Made by a program: the position numbers and the translations under genes. From assembly GCA_013820875.1 (NCBI GenBank), contig JACDHS010000033.1, positions 1 to 40,907 on the forward strand: a stretch of DNA of 40,907 bases, in the 5' to 3' direction. This document shows positions 1 through 7,780 of this stretch, piece after piece; within the stretch, counting starts at the first letter, position 1; every line of letters starts with the position of its first letter. The notes under the pieces are model-generated. The model did no database searches, was not told where the DNA came from, and saw nothing but the letters and a program-made list of their open reading frames with translations. This DNA is from Verrucomicrobiota bacterium. GTDB taxonomy: Bacteria > Verrucomicrobiota > Verrucomicrobiia > Limisphaerales > JACDHS01.

Positions 1-90
1 CCCTACCTTTTGAATTTGCGACAGACGAGCTGGAACTGTGATATTGGCGATAAATGCAGGAAGGTAGGGCGCGTCACTCCTGTGCGCGCC
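1..90. repeat. Inverted repeats at the window edge
   Basis: Two nested inverted repeats precede the first gene. CCCTACCTT at 1-9 is exactly complementary to AAGGTAGGG at 61-69. Immediately after it, GGCGCG at 68-73 and CGCGCC at 85-90 form a GC-rich hairpin. GC-rich palindromes of this kind are common intergenic repeats in verrucomicrobial genomes. The element may continue beyond the left edge. No gene is recognised in 1-279. Confidence 0.4.
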
Positions 91-279
91 GTCGTTAGGT
101 AATGTTGGAACGACTGGATTCTCTGCAACACCACACTCCTATCATCCTTAACTAAATGGCAGTGGGCCGATGGGCTGGGCTGAGGGATAATCGGCCCAAT
201 GGGCATTAGCGAGCGAGCACAACGTTTTCTCGACTCACCGAACTTTTGCCGTTACAACCTCGCCGCTTATCGCTGCATC

Positions 280-864
280 ATGAACGGATCCAAAACAAAG
301 TATAAACAAACTTTCGGCAGTTTCATCTTTCTCAGTCGCTGGTTGCAGGCCCCGCTTTACTGCGGGCTGATCATCGCGCAGGCAGTTTACGTTTACAGGT
401 TCCTCATTGAGTTATGGCATTTGATTGGCTTTTCGCTGCTGAATCATGAACCGCCGGCAGCACTGCGGGAGGCAGTGACCGATACTGCCGGGCACGTCTC
501 AATGGATATGCTCGTCATGCTCAGCGTCCTCGGCCTGATCGACGTGGTGATGATCGCGAACCTTCTCATCATGGTAATCGTCGGTGGATATGAAACTTTT
601 GTCTCGCGCCTGAACCTTGCCAATCATCCCGATCAACCTGAGTGGCTGTCGCACGTCAACGCCGGCGTCCTGAAAGTGAAGCTCGCGACGGCACTCATCG
701 GCATCTCTTCCATTCACCTGCTGAAAACGTTCATCAGCGTGGATCGATTCCAGTTCGATACGGTCATGTGGCAGGTCACCATTCACGTTGTGTTCCTCGG
801 GTCAGCAGTAGCGCTGGCCTGGATTGATCGGCTCACATTCCGCGAAGCTGGCATAAAGCATTGA
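280..864 (+). CDS. UPF0114 (YqhA-type) integral membrane protein
   Basis: A 194-residue inner-membrane protein of the UPF0114/TIGR00645 family, whose molecular role is unknown. About four hydrophobic segments are visible, near residues 20-45, 75-100, 130-150 and 165-185. The family-like motif GGYETFVSRLN follows the second segment. The in-frame ATG at 280 is preferred over the ATG at 199, because family members begin shortly before the FLSRWLQAP-like first membrane segment and the extra 27 residues look unrelated. The gene ends 6 nt before the nitrilase-family gene and may be cotranscribed with it. The family call is fairly secure; the start is less so. Confidence 0.8.
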   Translation: MNGSKTKYKQTFGSFIFLSRWLQAPLYCGLIIAQAVYVYRFLIELWHLIGFSLLNHEPPAALREAVTDTAGHVSMDMLVMLSVLGLIDVVMIANLLIMVIVGGYETFVSRLNLANHPDQPEWLSHVNAGVLKVKLATALIGISSIHLLKTFISVDRFQFDTVMWQVTIHVVFLGSAVALAWIDRLTFREAGIKH

Positions 865-870
865 TTACGT

Positions 871-1647
871 ATGAACGTCATCGGCATCCAATTCGATATC
901 GCGTGGGAAAACAAAAGGGCGAACTTTGAAACGGTTCACCGGCTCGTCACGGAGGCGCGCCCGGAGAAAGATTCACTGGTCGTGCTGCCGGAAATGTTTG
1001 CCACCGGTTTCAGCATGAACGCGGATGCAATCGCCGAACCTTACGACGACGAAACGGAACAGTTCCTCGCTAAAACGGCGCAGGACTTCGGCATCTGCAT
1101 CATCGCCGGCGCCGCAATGCGTTCGCGCGACGGTCACACGCGCAACAAGGCGCTGGTCTTTTCGCCTGAGGGAAAATTGATCGCTTACTACGCGAAGATG
1201 AAACCGTTCACGGTGGGTGGCGAACACAATCATTACACCGCAGGGGAGCGAGTGACTGTTTTTGATTTTGGTGGATGGCGCATTTCCCCATTCATCTGTT
1301 TTGATCTCCGTTTCCCGGAACTCTTCCGTCAAGCCGCCGCTCAAGGGCGTCCGGAACTCTTTGTGGTAATCGCGAGTTGGCCGGAGAAGCGGATTCAACA
1401 TTGGATCCCCATGTTGCAATCGCGCGCCATCGAGAATCAGGCTTACGTCGTCGCCGTGAACCGCATCGGCAACGATCCTTATTACAGCTACAACGGTCGT
1501 TCCATGATTATTGATCCGCATGGGAACATCCTGGCCGATGCTGAGAGCCGCGAAGGGGTGATTCAATCGAAGCTGGATTTGGTTACATTACGCAAATACC
1601 GCGAGGGGTTGCCGTTCCTCGATGATTTGGGAGGGTTACATGGATGA
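871..1647 (+). CDS. Nitrilase-superfamily omega-amidase (YafV/Nit2-like)
   Basis: A 258-residue cytosolic carbon-nitrogen hydrolase. The catalytic triad is visible: Glu41 in LPEMF, Lys109 in YAKMKPF and Cys143 in FICFDLRFPE. The length and the ICFDLRFPE context match the YafV/Nit2 omega-amidase group, which hydrolyses alpha-ketoglutaramate or alpha-keto-gamma-methylthiobutyramate and acts in metabolite repair and methionine salvage. The substrate is inferred from family only. The last two codons and the stop lie in the left arm of an inverted repeat (1641-1742), so the extreme C-terminus is partly repeat-derived. Confidence 0.85.
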   Translation: MNVIGIQFDIAWENKRANFETVHRLVTEARPEKDSLVVLPEMFATGFSMNADAIAEPYDDETEQFLAKTAQDFGICIIAGAAMRSRDGHTRNKALVFSPEGKLIAYYAKMKPFTVGGEHNHYTAGERVTVFDFGGWRISPFICFDLRFPELFRQAAAQGRPELFVVIASWPEKRIQHWIPMLQSRAIENQAYVVAVNRIGNDPYYSYNGRSMIIDPHGNILADAESREGVIQSKLDLVTLRKYREGLPFLDDLGGLHG

Positions 1648-1742
1648 ATGGTTGCATTGTTGCATGGTGGGAAGGCCGTGCAGCCGGATTACAAATGGAA
1701 TGCGGAGCCTTTTCACCATGCAACGATGTAACCATTCATCCA
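1641..1742. repeat. Long inverted repeat with 29 bp arms, REP-like
   Basis: The left arm 1641-1669 and right arm 1714-1742 are complementary over 29 nt with only two mismatches, around a 44 nt centre. The arms are built of near-tandem words such as TGAATGG, TTGCATTG and TTGCATGG. A related, shorter element sits at 38807-38870. It begins right at the stop codon of the upstream gene and could act as a transcript-end hairpin. No transposase is nearby. Confidence 0.7.
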
Positions 1743-1760
1743 TTTAACTTTTCTCTCCCC

Positions 1761-1842
1761 ATTCGTATTCATTCGTGGTTAAGAATAGCATCGTGAGCCT
1801 TTTCCGAATCTGTGTCCGTCTGTGTCCATCCGTGGTTCTTTT
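1761..1842 (+). repeat. GTGTCC/ATTCGTGG microrepeats at a gene start
   Basis: Two adjacent short repeats: an ATTCGTATTCATTCGTGG word near 1761-1778, then a TCTGTGTCC-type triplet repeat at 1808-1842. The second closely matches 35426-35457. The 1775 gene reads through the second repeat in frame, so part of its signal peptide is repeat-encoded. Confidence 0.6.
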
Positions 1843-3187
1843 CCTGTCCTTTCTGGCAACGCCCGTTCTCGCTGGAGATTGGCCGGAGTTTCTTGGGCTT
1901 GATAGAAATGGCATTTCTTCCGAAACGGGACTTCTGGAGAAGTTTCCCACCAACGGCCCTGCCCTGCTCTGGGAAAAGGAAATCGGCGCGGGCTACGGCG
2001 CGCCGTCGGTTCGTGGCGAACGTCTTCTTTTACATCATCGCGTCGGCACAAATGAAGTCGTCGAATGTTTCAACGCGAACACCGGCAAATCGCTCTGGCA
2101 ATTTGCCTACCCCAGCAACTTCCAGGATCCCTACGGCTACAACAACGGCCCACGCGCCACACCGCTCCTCACTGAGAAACTCGTTTACACGTTTGGCGCG
2201 GAAGGGATGTTGACTTGCCTGGAACTGAATACCGGCAAACTCGTCTGGCAACATGACACGGCGAAGAAATGGGATGTGCCGGAAGCGTTCTTCGGCGTCG
2301 GCAGTTCGCCGGTGCTCGAAGGTGATTTGCTCCTCGTCATGGTTGGCGGGCAACCGAATGCCGGCATGGTCGCGTTCGAGGCGAAGACCGGAAAGGTGGC
2401 ATGGGAAAACGTCGGGAAAACAAATTGGGATGGCCGCCCCAAAACCGGTTGGCCCGGTGAACCGATCTTCCACTGGCGCAATTATGAAAAGCAGGCGAGC
2501 TACGCCACACCGGTGATAGCAACCGTCAATGGAAAGCGCACTGCGTTCTGCCTGATGCGCCAGGGATTGGTTTCGCTCAATCCTGTCACTGGCGAAATCC
2601 ATGATTCGTTTTGGTTTCGCGCACGAGTGGAGGAATCGGTCAATGCGGCGAACCCGGTTGTTCTCAGCAACGAAGTGTTCATTTCCAGCGCCTATTACAA
2701 GAGCGGTTCCGTCTGGTTAAAGGTGCGTCCGGAAGATCAAAAGTTTGAGCAAATCCGACGCGACCTGGTGCTGGAGATCCATTGGACGACGCCGATCCTG
2801 CACAACGGTTACTTGTATGCGTTCAGTGGACGCAATGAACCGGATTCCCGCTTCCGTTGCGTGGAGTTTGCCAGCGGCAAACTGATGTGGGAACGCGACG
2901 AACGCTGGCAGGCTTACAGCACGAAAACACCGGACAGTTACGGGCGCGGTTCTGCCATCCTGGCCGAGGGTAAACTGATCACGCTTGGTGAAGGCGGTTT
3001 ACTCGGCTTATTCGAAGCGAACCCGAAGGAAGCAAAAGAAATCTCCCGCTGGCAGGTTCCACAACTGCAATACCCCTGCTGGGCAGCGCCCGTTCTGGCG
3101 AATAAAAAACTTTATCTGCGAAGTGAAAGCCGCCTCCTCTGTCTGGATTTTGGAAAACCCTCAACTAAACGTCTCACATTAGAATAA
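1775..3187 (+). CDS. Secreted PQQ-like (BamB-type) beta-propeller protein
   Basis: A 470-residue exported protein beginning with GTG; another in-frame GTG at 1793 is possible. Residues 1-33 form a signal peptide ending LATPVLA before GDWPEFLG, and part of it is encoded by a genomic microrepeat. The mature part has recurring blades of the type NTGKSLWQ, NTGKLVWQHD, KTGKVAWEN and ASGKLMWERD, the tryptophan-docking motif of PQQ-type eight-bladed propellers. The DWPEFLGLDRNGIS opening is typical of the large planctomycete/verrucomicrobial family of outer-membrane-assembly-like quinoprotein homologues. Whether it binds PQQ or acts as a scaffold or sugar-binding protein cannot be told. Confidence 0.82.
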   Translation: MVKNSIVSLFRICVRLCPSVVLFLSFLATPVLAGDWPEFLGLDRNGISSETGLLEKFPTNGPALLWEKEIGAGYGAPSVRGERLLLHHRVGTNEVVECFNANTGKSLWQFAYPSNFQDPYGYNNGPRATPLLTEKLVYTFGAEGMLTCLELNTGKLVWQHDTAKKWDVPEAFFGVGSSPVLEGDLLLVMVGGQPNAGMVAFEAKTGKVAWENVGKTNWDGRPKTGWPGEPIFHWRNYEKQASYATPVIATVNGKRTAFCLMRQGLVSLNPVTGEIHDSFWFRARVEESVNAANPVVLSNEVFISSAYYKSGSVWLKVRPEDQKFEQIRRDLVLEIHWTTPILHNGYLYAFSGRNEPDSRFRCVEFASGKLMWERDERWQAYSTKTPDSYGRGSAILAEGKLITLGEGGLLGLFEANPKEAKEISRWQVPQLQYPCWAAPVLANKKLYLRSESRLLCLDFGKPSTKRLTLE

Positions 3188-3260
3188 ACGGCCCGCCGGA
3201 GCGTCTGTTCTTGTGTAAAAAGTTGCCGCATGCCCTGGTGTGCTCCATCTTTCACGCTCA

Positions 3261-4262
3261 ATGTCGCTGGCCAGAACAGCAAATCGTAAATGGAGGTCCG
3301 TCGATCCCGTCCTGCGGGCATTGATCATTTCTGTTCTGGTGCATGTGATCCTTTTCGGAAGTTGGAAACTTGGGGAAGGACTCGGCATCTCGCAGAAACT
3401 GCCGCTGTTCAACCTGATCAAAAAGGTGGAAGCGAAACTTTTGCCAGTGCCCTTGATCGCAACCGCCCCAGCACAGCAGGAACGTGAAATTCAACTGACT
3501 TTTGTGGAGGTTGACCTTTCAAAAATCGCGGAAGAACCGAAGGACGCAAAACATTACGGCGCAGTGAACACGGAAGCAGCTAATCCGATCATCGAAAAAG
3601 AAACTGAGACCCCAAAGATTGACGGGAAAATCAAGGAAGTTTCGAAGCTGACCGACAATTCGAAATCCAAGGCAAAGCCTTTGGAACCCACACCCATTGC
3701 ACCCGCCGAACTTGAGGAGGAAGAAAAACCAAAATCGAAACCCAAAGAAGTTCAACCCGCTGGTGATCTGGCTTTCGCGAAGCCCGATGAGAAGCCACGC
3801 AAAAGCGACGGCGCATCCGACTCTGAAAAGGAAGAACCCGAGCAACCCAAACGGCGTCCCCGCACTGTGGCGGAAGCAAAGGCGGCGAACGCGCCGGGAG
3901 AAAAGCTAAAACAAGATGGCGGAGTTAAACGTTACGATCTGAGTGGTTCCTTCGACGTCAAAGGTTCGATTGTCGGAAGTTATGATCAACGTTTTATCGA
4001 AGCGGTGCGCCAATGTTGGTATGACATGCTCGACAATGTCAGTGCCACAAAGCCGGGACTGGTCAGGCTTGAGTTCAGGATCAATCACCGGGGACAGATC
4101 TCCGAAATGCGGGTTGCGGAAAGCACTGTGAATGAATTACAAGCGGTCATTTGCCAGCAGGCCATCCAGAAACCCGCTCCTTATGGCGAGTGGCCGCGCG
4201 CAATGCGACTCGAACTGCAGGGCGATTACCGCGACGTCACCTTTACATTTACCTATCACTAA
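3261..4262 (+). CDS. TonB/TolA-like energy transducer
   Basis: A 333-residue protein with TonB/TolA architecture. There is a short cytoplasmic N-terminus, a membrane anchor near residues 20-40 (ALIISVLVHVILFGSWKL), a long charged Lys/Glu/Pro linker to about residue 215, and a compact C-terminal domain (FIEAVRQCWYDMLDN...GLVRLEFRINHRGQI) resembling the TolA/TonB C-terminal fold. ATG 3261 is preferred over the in-frame GTG at 3240. It is followed 16 nt later by ExbB and ExbD, so it probably couples proton motive force to an outer-membrane receptor or Tol-like function. TonB versus TolA cannot be decided here, since no tolB/pal is adjacent. Confidence 0.72.
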   Translation: MSLARTANRKWRSVDPVLRALIISVLVHVILFGSWKLGEGLGISQKLPLFNLIKKVEAKLLPVPLIATAPAQQEREIQLTFVEVDLSKIAEEPKDAKHYGAVNTEAANPIIEKETETPKIDGKIKEVSKLTDNSKSKAKPLEPTPIAPAELEEEEKPKSKPKEVQPAGDLAFAKPDEKPRKSDGASDSEKEEPEQPKRRPRTVAEAKAANAPGEKLKQDGGVKRYDLSGSFDVKGSIVGSYDQRFIEAVRQCWYDMLDNVSATKPGLVRLEFRINHRGQISEMRVAESTVNELQAVICQQAIQKPAPYGEWPRAMRLELQGDYRDVTFTFTYH

Positions 4263-4278
4263 TTAACACACTGACACC

Positions 4279-4914
4279 ATGCTAGAACTGTTCTTCATTA
4301 TATTACTCGTCATCGCGTCCATTGTTGGAATGACCTTTATTGTCGAACGCGGGCTCGCTCTCCGGACGCAGAAAGTCGTCCCTTCCGAAGTGGAGGACGC
4401 GGTGACTTCATTCCATGCAAATGGCGACCTGGGTTACCTTCAAGACACTTGCCAGCACTATCCATCGCCACTCAGCCGATTGCTCCTGCTCGCCGCTGAA
4501 CATCGCCAGTGGCCAAAAGCCGATAATGCTGAAGCCCTCCAAACCAAAGCGCGCCATGAAATCGTGAAATTGGAGCGCGGCCTGGTGATCCTGGAGATCG
4601 TCGTCGGAATCGCGCCACTCCTCGGCCTCGTCGGAACGATCTACGGTTTGATCATGCTCTTCGGTGGCATGGGACAGGAAGACATCGGCAGCGGCGGGTC
4701 ACAAGTGGCTGCCGGTATTGCGCTCGCTCTGCGCGCCACGTTGATGGGTCTGCTCACGGCGATTCCCTCGCTGATCGCCTGGAGTTATTTCAATAAGAAA
4801 GTCGAAACGATGGCGGTCGAAATGGAAAACGTTTGCGCTCTTTTTCTGCGCAGGCTTTACCGCGATAAAAATCATGTCGCGACTGACAAGAATCATTCAC
4901 GAACAGTTATTTAA
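4279..4914 (+). CDS. exbB: ExbB/TolQ/MotA-family proton channel
   Basis: A 211-residue inner-membrane subunit. The N-terminal segment (residues 2-22) precedes a cytoplasmic region. The core follows: GIAPLLGLVGTIYGLI and GIALALRATLMGLLTAIPSLIAW, the two membrane helices that line the ion path, including the conserved Thr of GLVGT and the ATLMGLLTAIP signature. The family forms a pentamer around an ExbD dimer and energises a TonB/TolA protein. It lies between the TonB-like gene and exbD, with the next start only 2 nt past its stop, indicating translational coupling. Confidence 0.88.
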   Translation: MLELFFIILLVIASIVGMTFIVERGLALRTQKVVPSEVEDAVTSFHANGDLGYLQDTCQHYPSPLSRLLLLAAEHRQWPKADNAEALQTKARHEIVKLERGLVILEIVVGIAPLLGLVGTIYGLIMLFGGMGQEDIGSGGSQVAAGIALALRATLMGLLTAIPSLIAWSYFNKKVETMAVEMENVCALFLRRLYRDKNHVATDKNHSRTVI

Positions 4915-4916
4915 TC

Positions 4917-5336
4917 ATGCAATTCACCTCGCGAAAACGTCGTCAGGCCCCGGCAGTCATCATCGTTGCGCTGATTGATGTCCTTCTCGTGGTGCTAATC
5001 TTTTTGATTGTCAGCACCACGTTCAAAAACCAGCCAGCCATGAAACTGGCCCTGCCGGTGTCATCACAAACGAAAGATGGAGTGAGCGAAAACCCTGCCC
5101 TGGTGGTCAGCATTGCGAAGAGCGGAAGCAATATACCACTGCATCTCGGCACACAACCAGTCACGTTTGAAAAACTGGAGGAACGCCTCCTGGAATCCGC
5201 CAGGAGCAACCCGAACACCACGCTCTCCATTCGCGCCGACACCGATGCGCCGTTTGGGATGATCGTGAAAATCATGGACGCCGCCAAAGCCGCCAACATC
5301 AAAACCGTCAGCGCGTTCACCAGCCCGAAGAATTAG
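4917..5336 (+). CDS. exbD: ExbD/TolR biopolymer transport protein
   Basis: A 139-residue protein with a short basic N-terminus, one membrane helix (residues 13-35) and a periplasmic domain to the C-terminus. The helix holds the conserved proton-relay aspartate Asp21 in LIDVLLVVLIFL. The ending NTTLSIRADTDAPFGMIVKIMDAAKAANI is the typical ExbD/TolR distal domain. It is the last gene of the three-gene operon and is followed by a perfect 12 bp hairpin. It contrasts with the second ExbD in this window (33281-33949), which lacks the aspartate. Confidence 0.88.
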   Translation: MQFTSRKRRQAPAVIIVALIDVLLVVLIFLIVSTTFKNQPAMKLALPVSSQTKDGVSENPALVVSIAKSGSNIPLHLGTQPVTFEKLEERLLESARSNPNTTLSIRADTDAPFGMIVKIMDAAKAANIKTVSAFTSPKN

Positions 5337-5352
5337 TTTTGCCGCTAACGCC

Positions 5353-5385
5353 AACGTGCTGCCAACGAGACGCTGGCAGCACGTT
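5353..5385 (+). terminator. Perfect 12 bp hairpin after the exb operon
   Basis: AACGTGCTGCCA at 5353-5364 pairs exactly with TGGCAGCACGTT at 5374-5385 around a 9 nt loop, 16 nt after the exbD stop. There is no immediate T-run, only scattered TTTT 16-28 nt downstream, so this may be a processing or Rho-assisted end rather than a classical intrinsic terminator. Confidence 0.5.
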
Positions 5386-5477
5386 GTTCGCGACCTGATC
5401 TTTTCCCATCTTTTGCGATTTCCAAAAGCGTCGGTATCCGGTTAACTAGCAGTGCCCCCTCCCAGCAGCGCTGAAAG

Positions 5478-6896
5478 ATGAGTTCCATGCAGCCGCTTGA
5501 AAAGAAGCCGACCGACCGCAGAGCATTCTACGATGCTCGCGCGCCGTTTCGTTCAGACGAACTGAAACGGCATTATCACACCCTGCTGCGAAATTATTTC
5601 ACCTTCCTGATTCCACCGAATGCGCGTGTGCTGGAAATCGGCTGTGGCCTCGGTGACTTGCTCGCGTCGCTCATGCCTTCCTACGGCATGGGCGTGGATT
5701 TCAGTCCCGCAATGATTGAACTCGCGCGGGAACGCCATCCGCACCTTAACTTTTTTCCGGCTGCCGCTGCCCAGTTTCAGAAAGATGAGAAGTTTGATTA
5801 CATCGTGTTGTCGGACGTGGTGAACGATCTGGATGACGTGCAGAAAGTTCTCGAGCACGTCCAGCGCTTTGCCCATCCCGATACCCGGCTCGTCATCAAT
5901 TTTTATAATACACTCTGGCGTCCCATTCTCAGCACGGCGGCGTCGATGGGTGCGAAAACTCCCGCTCCGCTACAAAACTGGTTATCATTCTGGGACGTTA
6001 AAAATCTCCTGCACCTTTCCGGTTGGGAACCGGTCAAGACAGATTCCAAAATCCTTTGGCCGCTCAACACCCTTCTTCTCAGTCCGTTGTTCAATCGCTG
6101 GCTCGCTCCGCTCTTTCTCCACTTTTGCCTCACGATTTTCATCGTCGCACGGCCACGCCCGAAGCCGGCTGAAAAACATCTGACCTGTTCTGTCATTATC
6201 CCCGCCCGCAACGAAGCCGGGAATATCGACGCCGCGATCGAACGCACCCCGGAGATGGGCGCGGGCACGGAAATCATATTTGTCGAAGGCCATTCACGGG
6301 ACGACACCTGGATCGCAATCCAATGCGCGATCAAAAAATATCCGCAGCGAAACATCAAGGCACTGCAACAGTCCGGCACTGGTAAAGGCAACGCCGTGCG
6401 GGAAGGTTTTGCCGCTGCCTCCGGTGATTTGCTTTTCATCCTCGATGCCGATCTGACGGTGCCTCCGGAAGATCTGCCGAAGTTTTACGAGGCGGCTCGT
6501 TCCGGCACGGCGGATTTCGTGAACGGGGTGCGTCTCGTTTATCCGATGGAGAACGAGGCGATGCGTTTCGCGAACATGGTGGGCAACAAATTTTTCAGCC
6601 TGGCGTTCAGTTGGCTGCTCGGCCAACCGATCAAGGACACGCTCTGCGGCACGAAAGTGTTGTCGCGCCAGAATTATGAAAAACTCGCTGCGAATCGCGC
6701 CTACTTCGGCGACTTCGATCCTTTTGGAGATTTCGATCTATTATTTGGCGCTGCGAAACTAAACCTGCGCATCATCGATCTGCCGATCCGTTATCGCGCG
6801 AGAACCTACGGGGAAACCAATATCTCGCGATGGAAACACGGAATGCTGCTTCTGCGAATGGTCCTCTTCGCCGCGCGCCGTTTGAAGTTCTTTTAG
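5478..6896 (+). CDS. Methyltransferase-glycosyltransferase family 2 fusion
   Basis: A 472-residue bifunctional protein. Residues 30-180 are a class I SAM-dependent methyltransferase: motif I is VLEIGCGLGD at 51-60, the acidic partner is in GVDFSP, and there is a LSDVVNDLDD-type motif. Residues 200-227 are hydrophobic. Residues 235-445 form a GT-A glycosyltransferase with SVIIPARNEAGNI at 238-250 and a DAD metal/nucleotide motif at 323-325. GT2 enzymes of this kind transfer sugars to lipid or dolichol-like carriers. No sugar-pathway neighbours are present, so the substrate is unknown. ATG 5478 is used; ATG 5487 is a possible alternative. The next gene is convergent and ends 12 nt away. Confidence 0.82.
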   Translation: MSSMQPLEKKPTDRRAFYDARAPFRSDELKRHYHTLLRNYFTFLIPPNARVLEIGCGLGDLLASLMPSYGMGVDFSPAMIELARERHPHLNFFPAAAAQFQKDEKFDYIVLSDVVNDLDDVQKVLEHVQRFAHPDTRLVINFYNTLWRPILSTAASMGAKTPAPLQNWLSFWDVKNLLHLSGWEPVKTDSKILWPLNTLLLSPLFNRWLAPLFLHFCLTIFIVARPRPKPAEKHLTCSVIIPARNEAGNIDAAIERTPEMGAGTEIIFVEGHSRDDTWIAIQCAIKKYPQRNIKALQQSGTGKGNAVREGFAAASGDLLFILDADLTVPPEDLPKFYEAARSGTADFVNGVRLVYPMENEAMRFANMVGNKFFSLAFSWLLGQPIKDTLCGTKVLSRQNYEKLAANRAYFGDFDPFGDFDLLFGAAKLNLRIIDLPIRYRARTYGETNISRWKHGMLLLRMVLFAARRLKFF

Positions 6897-6908
6897 TTTC
6901 CCGCGTGC

Positions 6909-7532
6909 TTAAAACCCTTTGATCGCATGCTGGTGACGGAACAATAAAAAAGCTCCAACTGCGACGAACACCAATAGACCGATCGCGATCAGATATGTCA
7001 CCACCTTCAATATCTTGGCGTGGCCGAACATTTCTTGCGTCCGATCTTTTTCAGACTGCATAAAAAGCGCGAATTCCTTATCGAGGGAAAGGACCGTGTC
7101 GAGATCGTCCTTCAATTTGAGCGTCAGCCATTTCGGATCCGTTCTTCCGAATGGTTCCGGAAACTTCTGCAGCACGTCGGCGTCGGCGGATACAAATCCA
7201 TTTTGTTTCCAGAACGGGGCCGTTTCCAACGTCCAGAGACGGACGAGCCCATGATTCTGGGCAACACTCTGCAATCGTCCCCAGAGCAGTGGCCGCAGTG
7301 TGTCGGACATTCCGAAATCAAAGTAGGTTTCTCCGTGAACGTTCCCGTGCTTTTGGACGATCTGCAGGCCAAGAGCGCCCAACAACCTGCCATCGCTCGA
7401 TTCCACAACCTGAAATTCTGTGAACCGCTTTTCGAGTAAATCGACGGGGAGATGCGTCGCTCGCCAGAGTTCGATCAACTGAGGCAGATCGTCGGTGGTC
7501 GCGCGGCGCACCTTGTAATCAGTCGCGGTCAT
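6909..7532 (-). CDS. GNAT-like acetyltransferase with C-terminal membrane anchor
   Basis: A 207-residue protein from the ATG at 7532 (an upstream ATG at 7592 would add 20 residues lacking homology-like character). The first 150 residues read as a GNAT fold: YKVRRATTDDLPQLIELWRAT is the usual beta1-alpha1 start, and LWTLETAPFWKQNGF is the usual late strand-helix. A linker is followed by one strong hydrophobic helix near residues 178-200 and a short basic tail, giving a tail-anchored topology unusual for GNAT proteins. The acetyl-CoA loop is not a textbook Q/RxxGxG/A, so activity is uncertain. Confidence 0.6.
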   Translation of the reverse strand: MTATDYKVRRATTDDLPQLIELWRATHLPVDLLEKRFTEFQVVESSDGRLLGALGLQIVQKHGNVHGETYFDFGMSDTLRPLLWGRLQSVAQNHGLVRLWTLETAPFWKQNGFVSADADVLQKFPEPFGRTDPKWLTLKLKDDLDTVLSLDKEFALFMQSEKDRTQEMFGHAKILKVVTYLIAIGLLVFVAVGAFLLFRHQHAIKGF

Positions 7533-7780
7533 GTCAGCAAATATACGGGTGCGGCAGAACGGGAGAAAGTCGAAAAACGAAGTGCGGGGCAAAGCCGTGT
7601 AGCGAGGAAGTTTTCCATGGAAGAGGCTATCTTCCGACAGCTTGCCCCTGAAAACCGTCGAAAACTTCCCAATCTGCCCGAAATTCCGGTTTTGACTCTA
7701 TTTCGCTCCGAATACGGATGAATTGAGGGATTTCTTAAAAACAATGAACTTATCCCGGCGTGTTCACGTCAGTTTTCCAG

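Noticed and set aside
91-100. A second attC R' box (GTTAGGT) near the window start
   Set aside because: No paired R''/L'' arm is visible in the window; the hairpins there pair differently.
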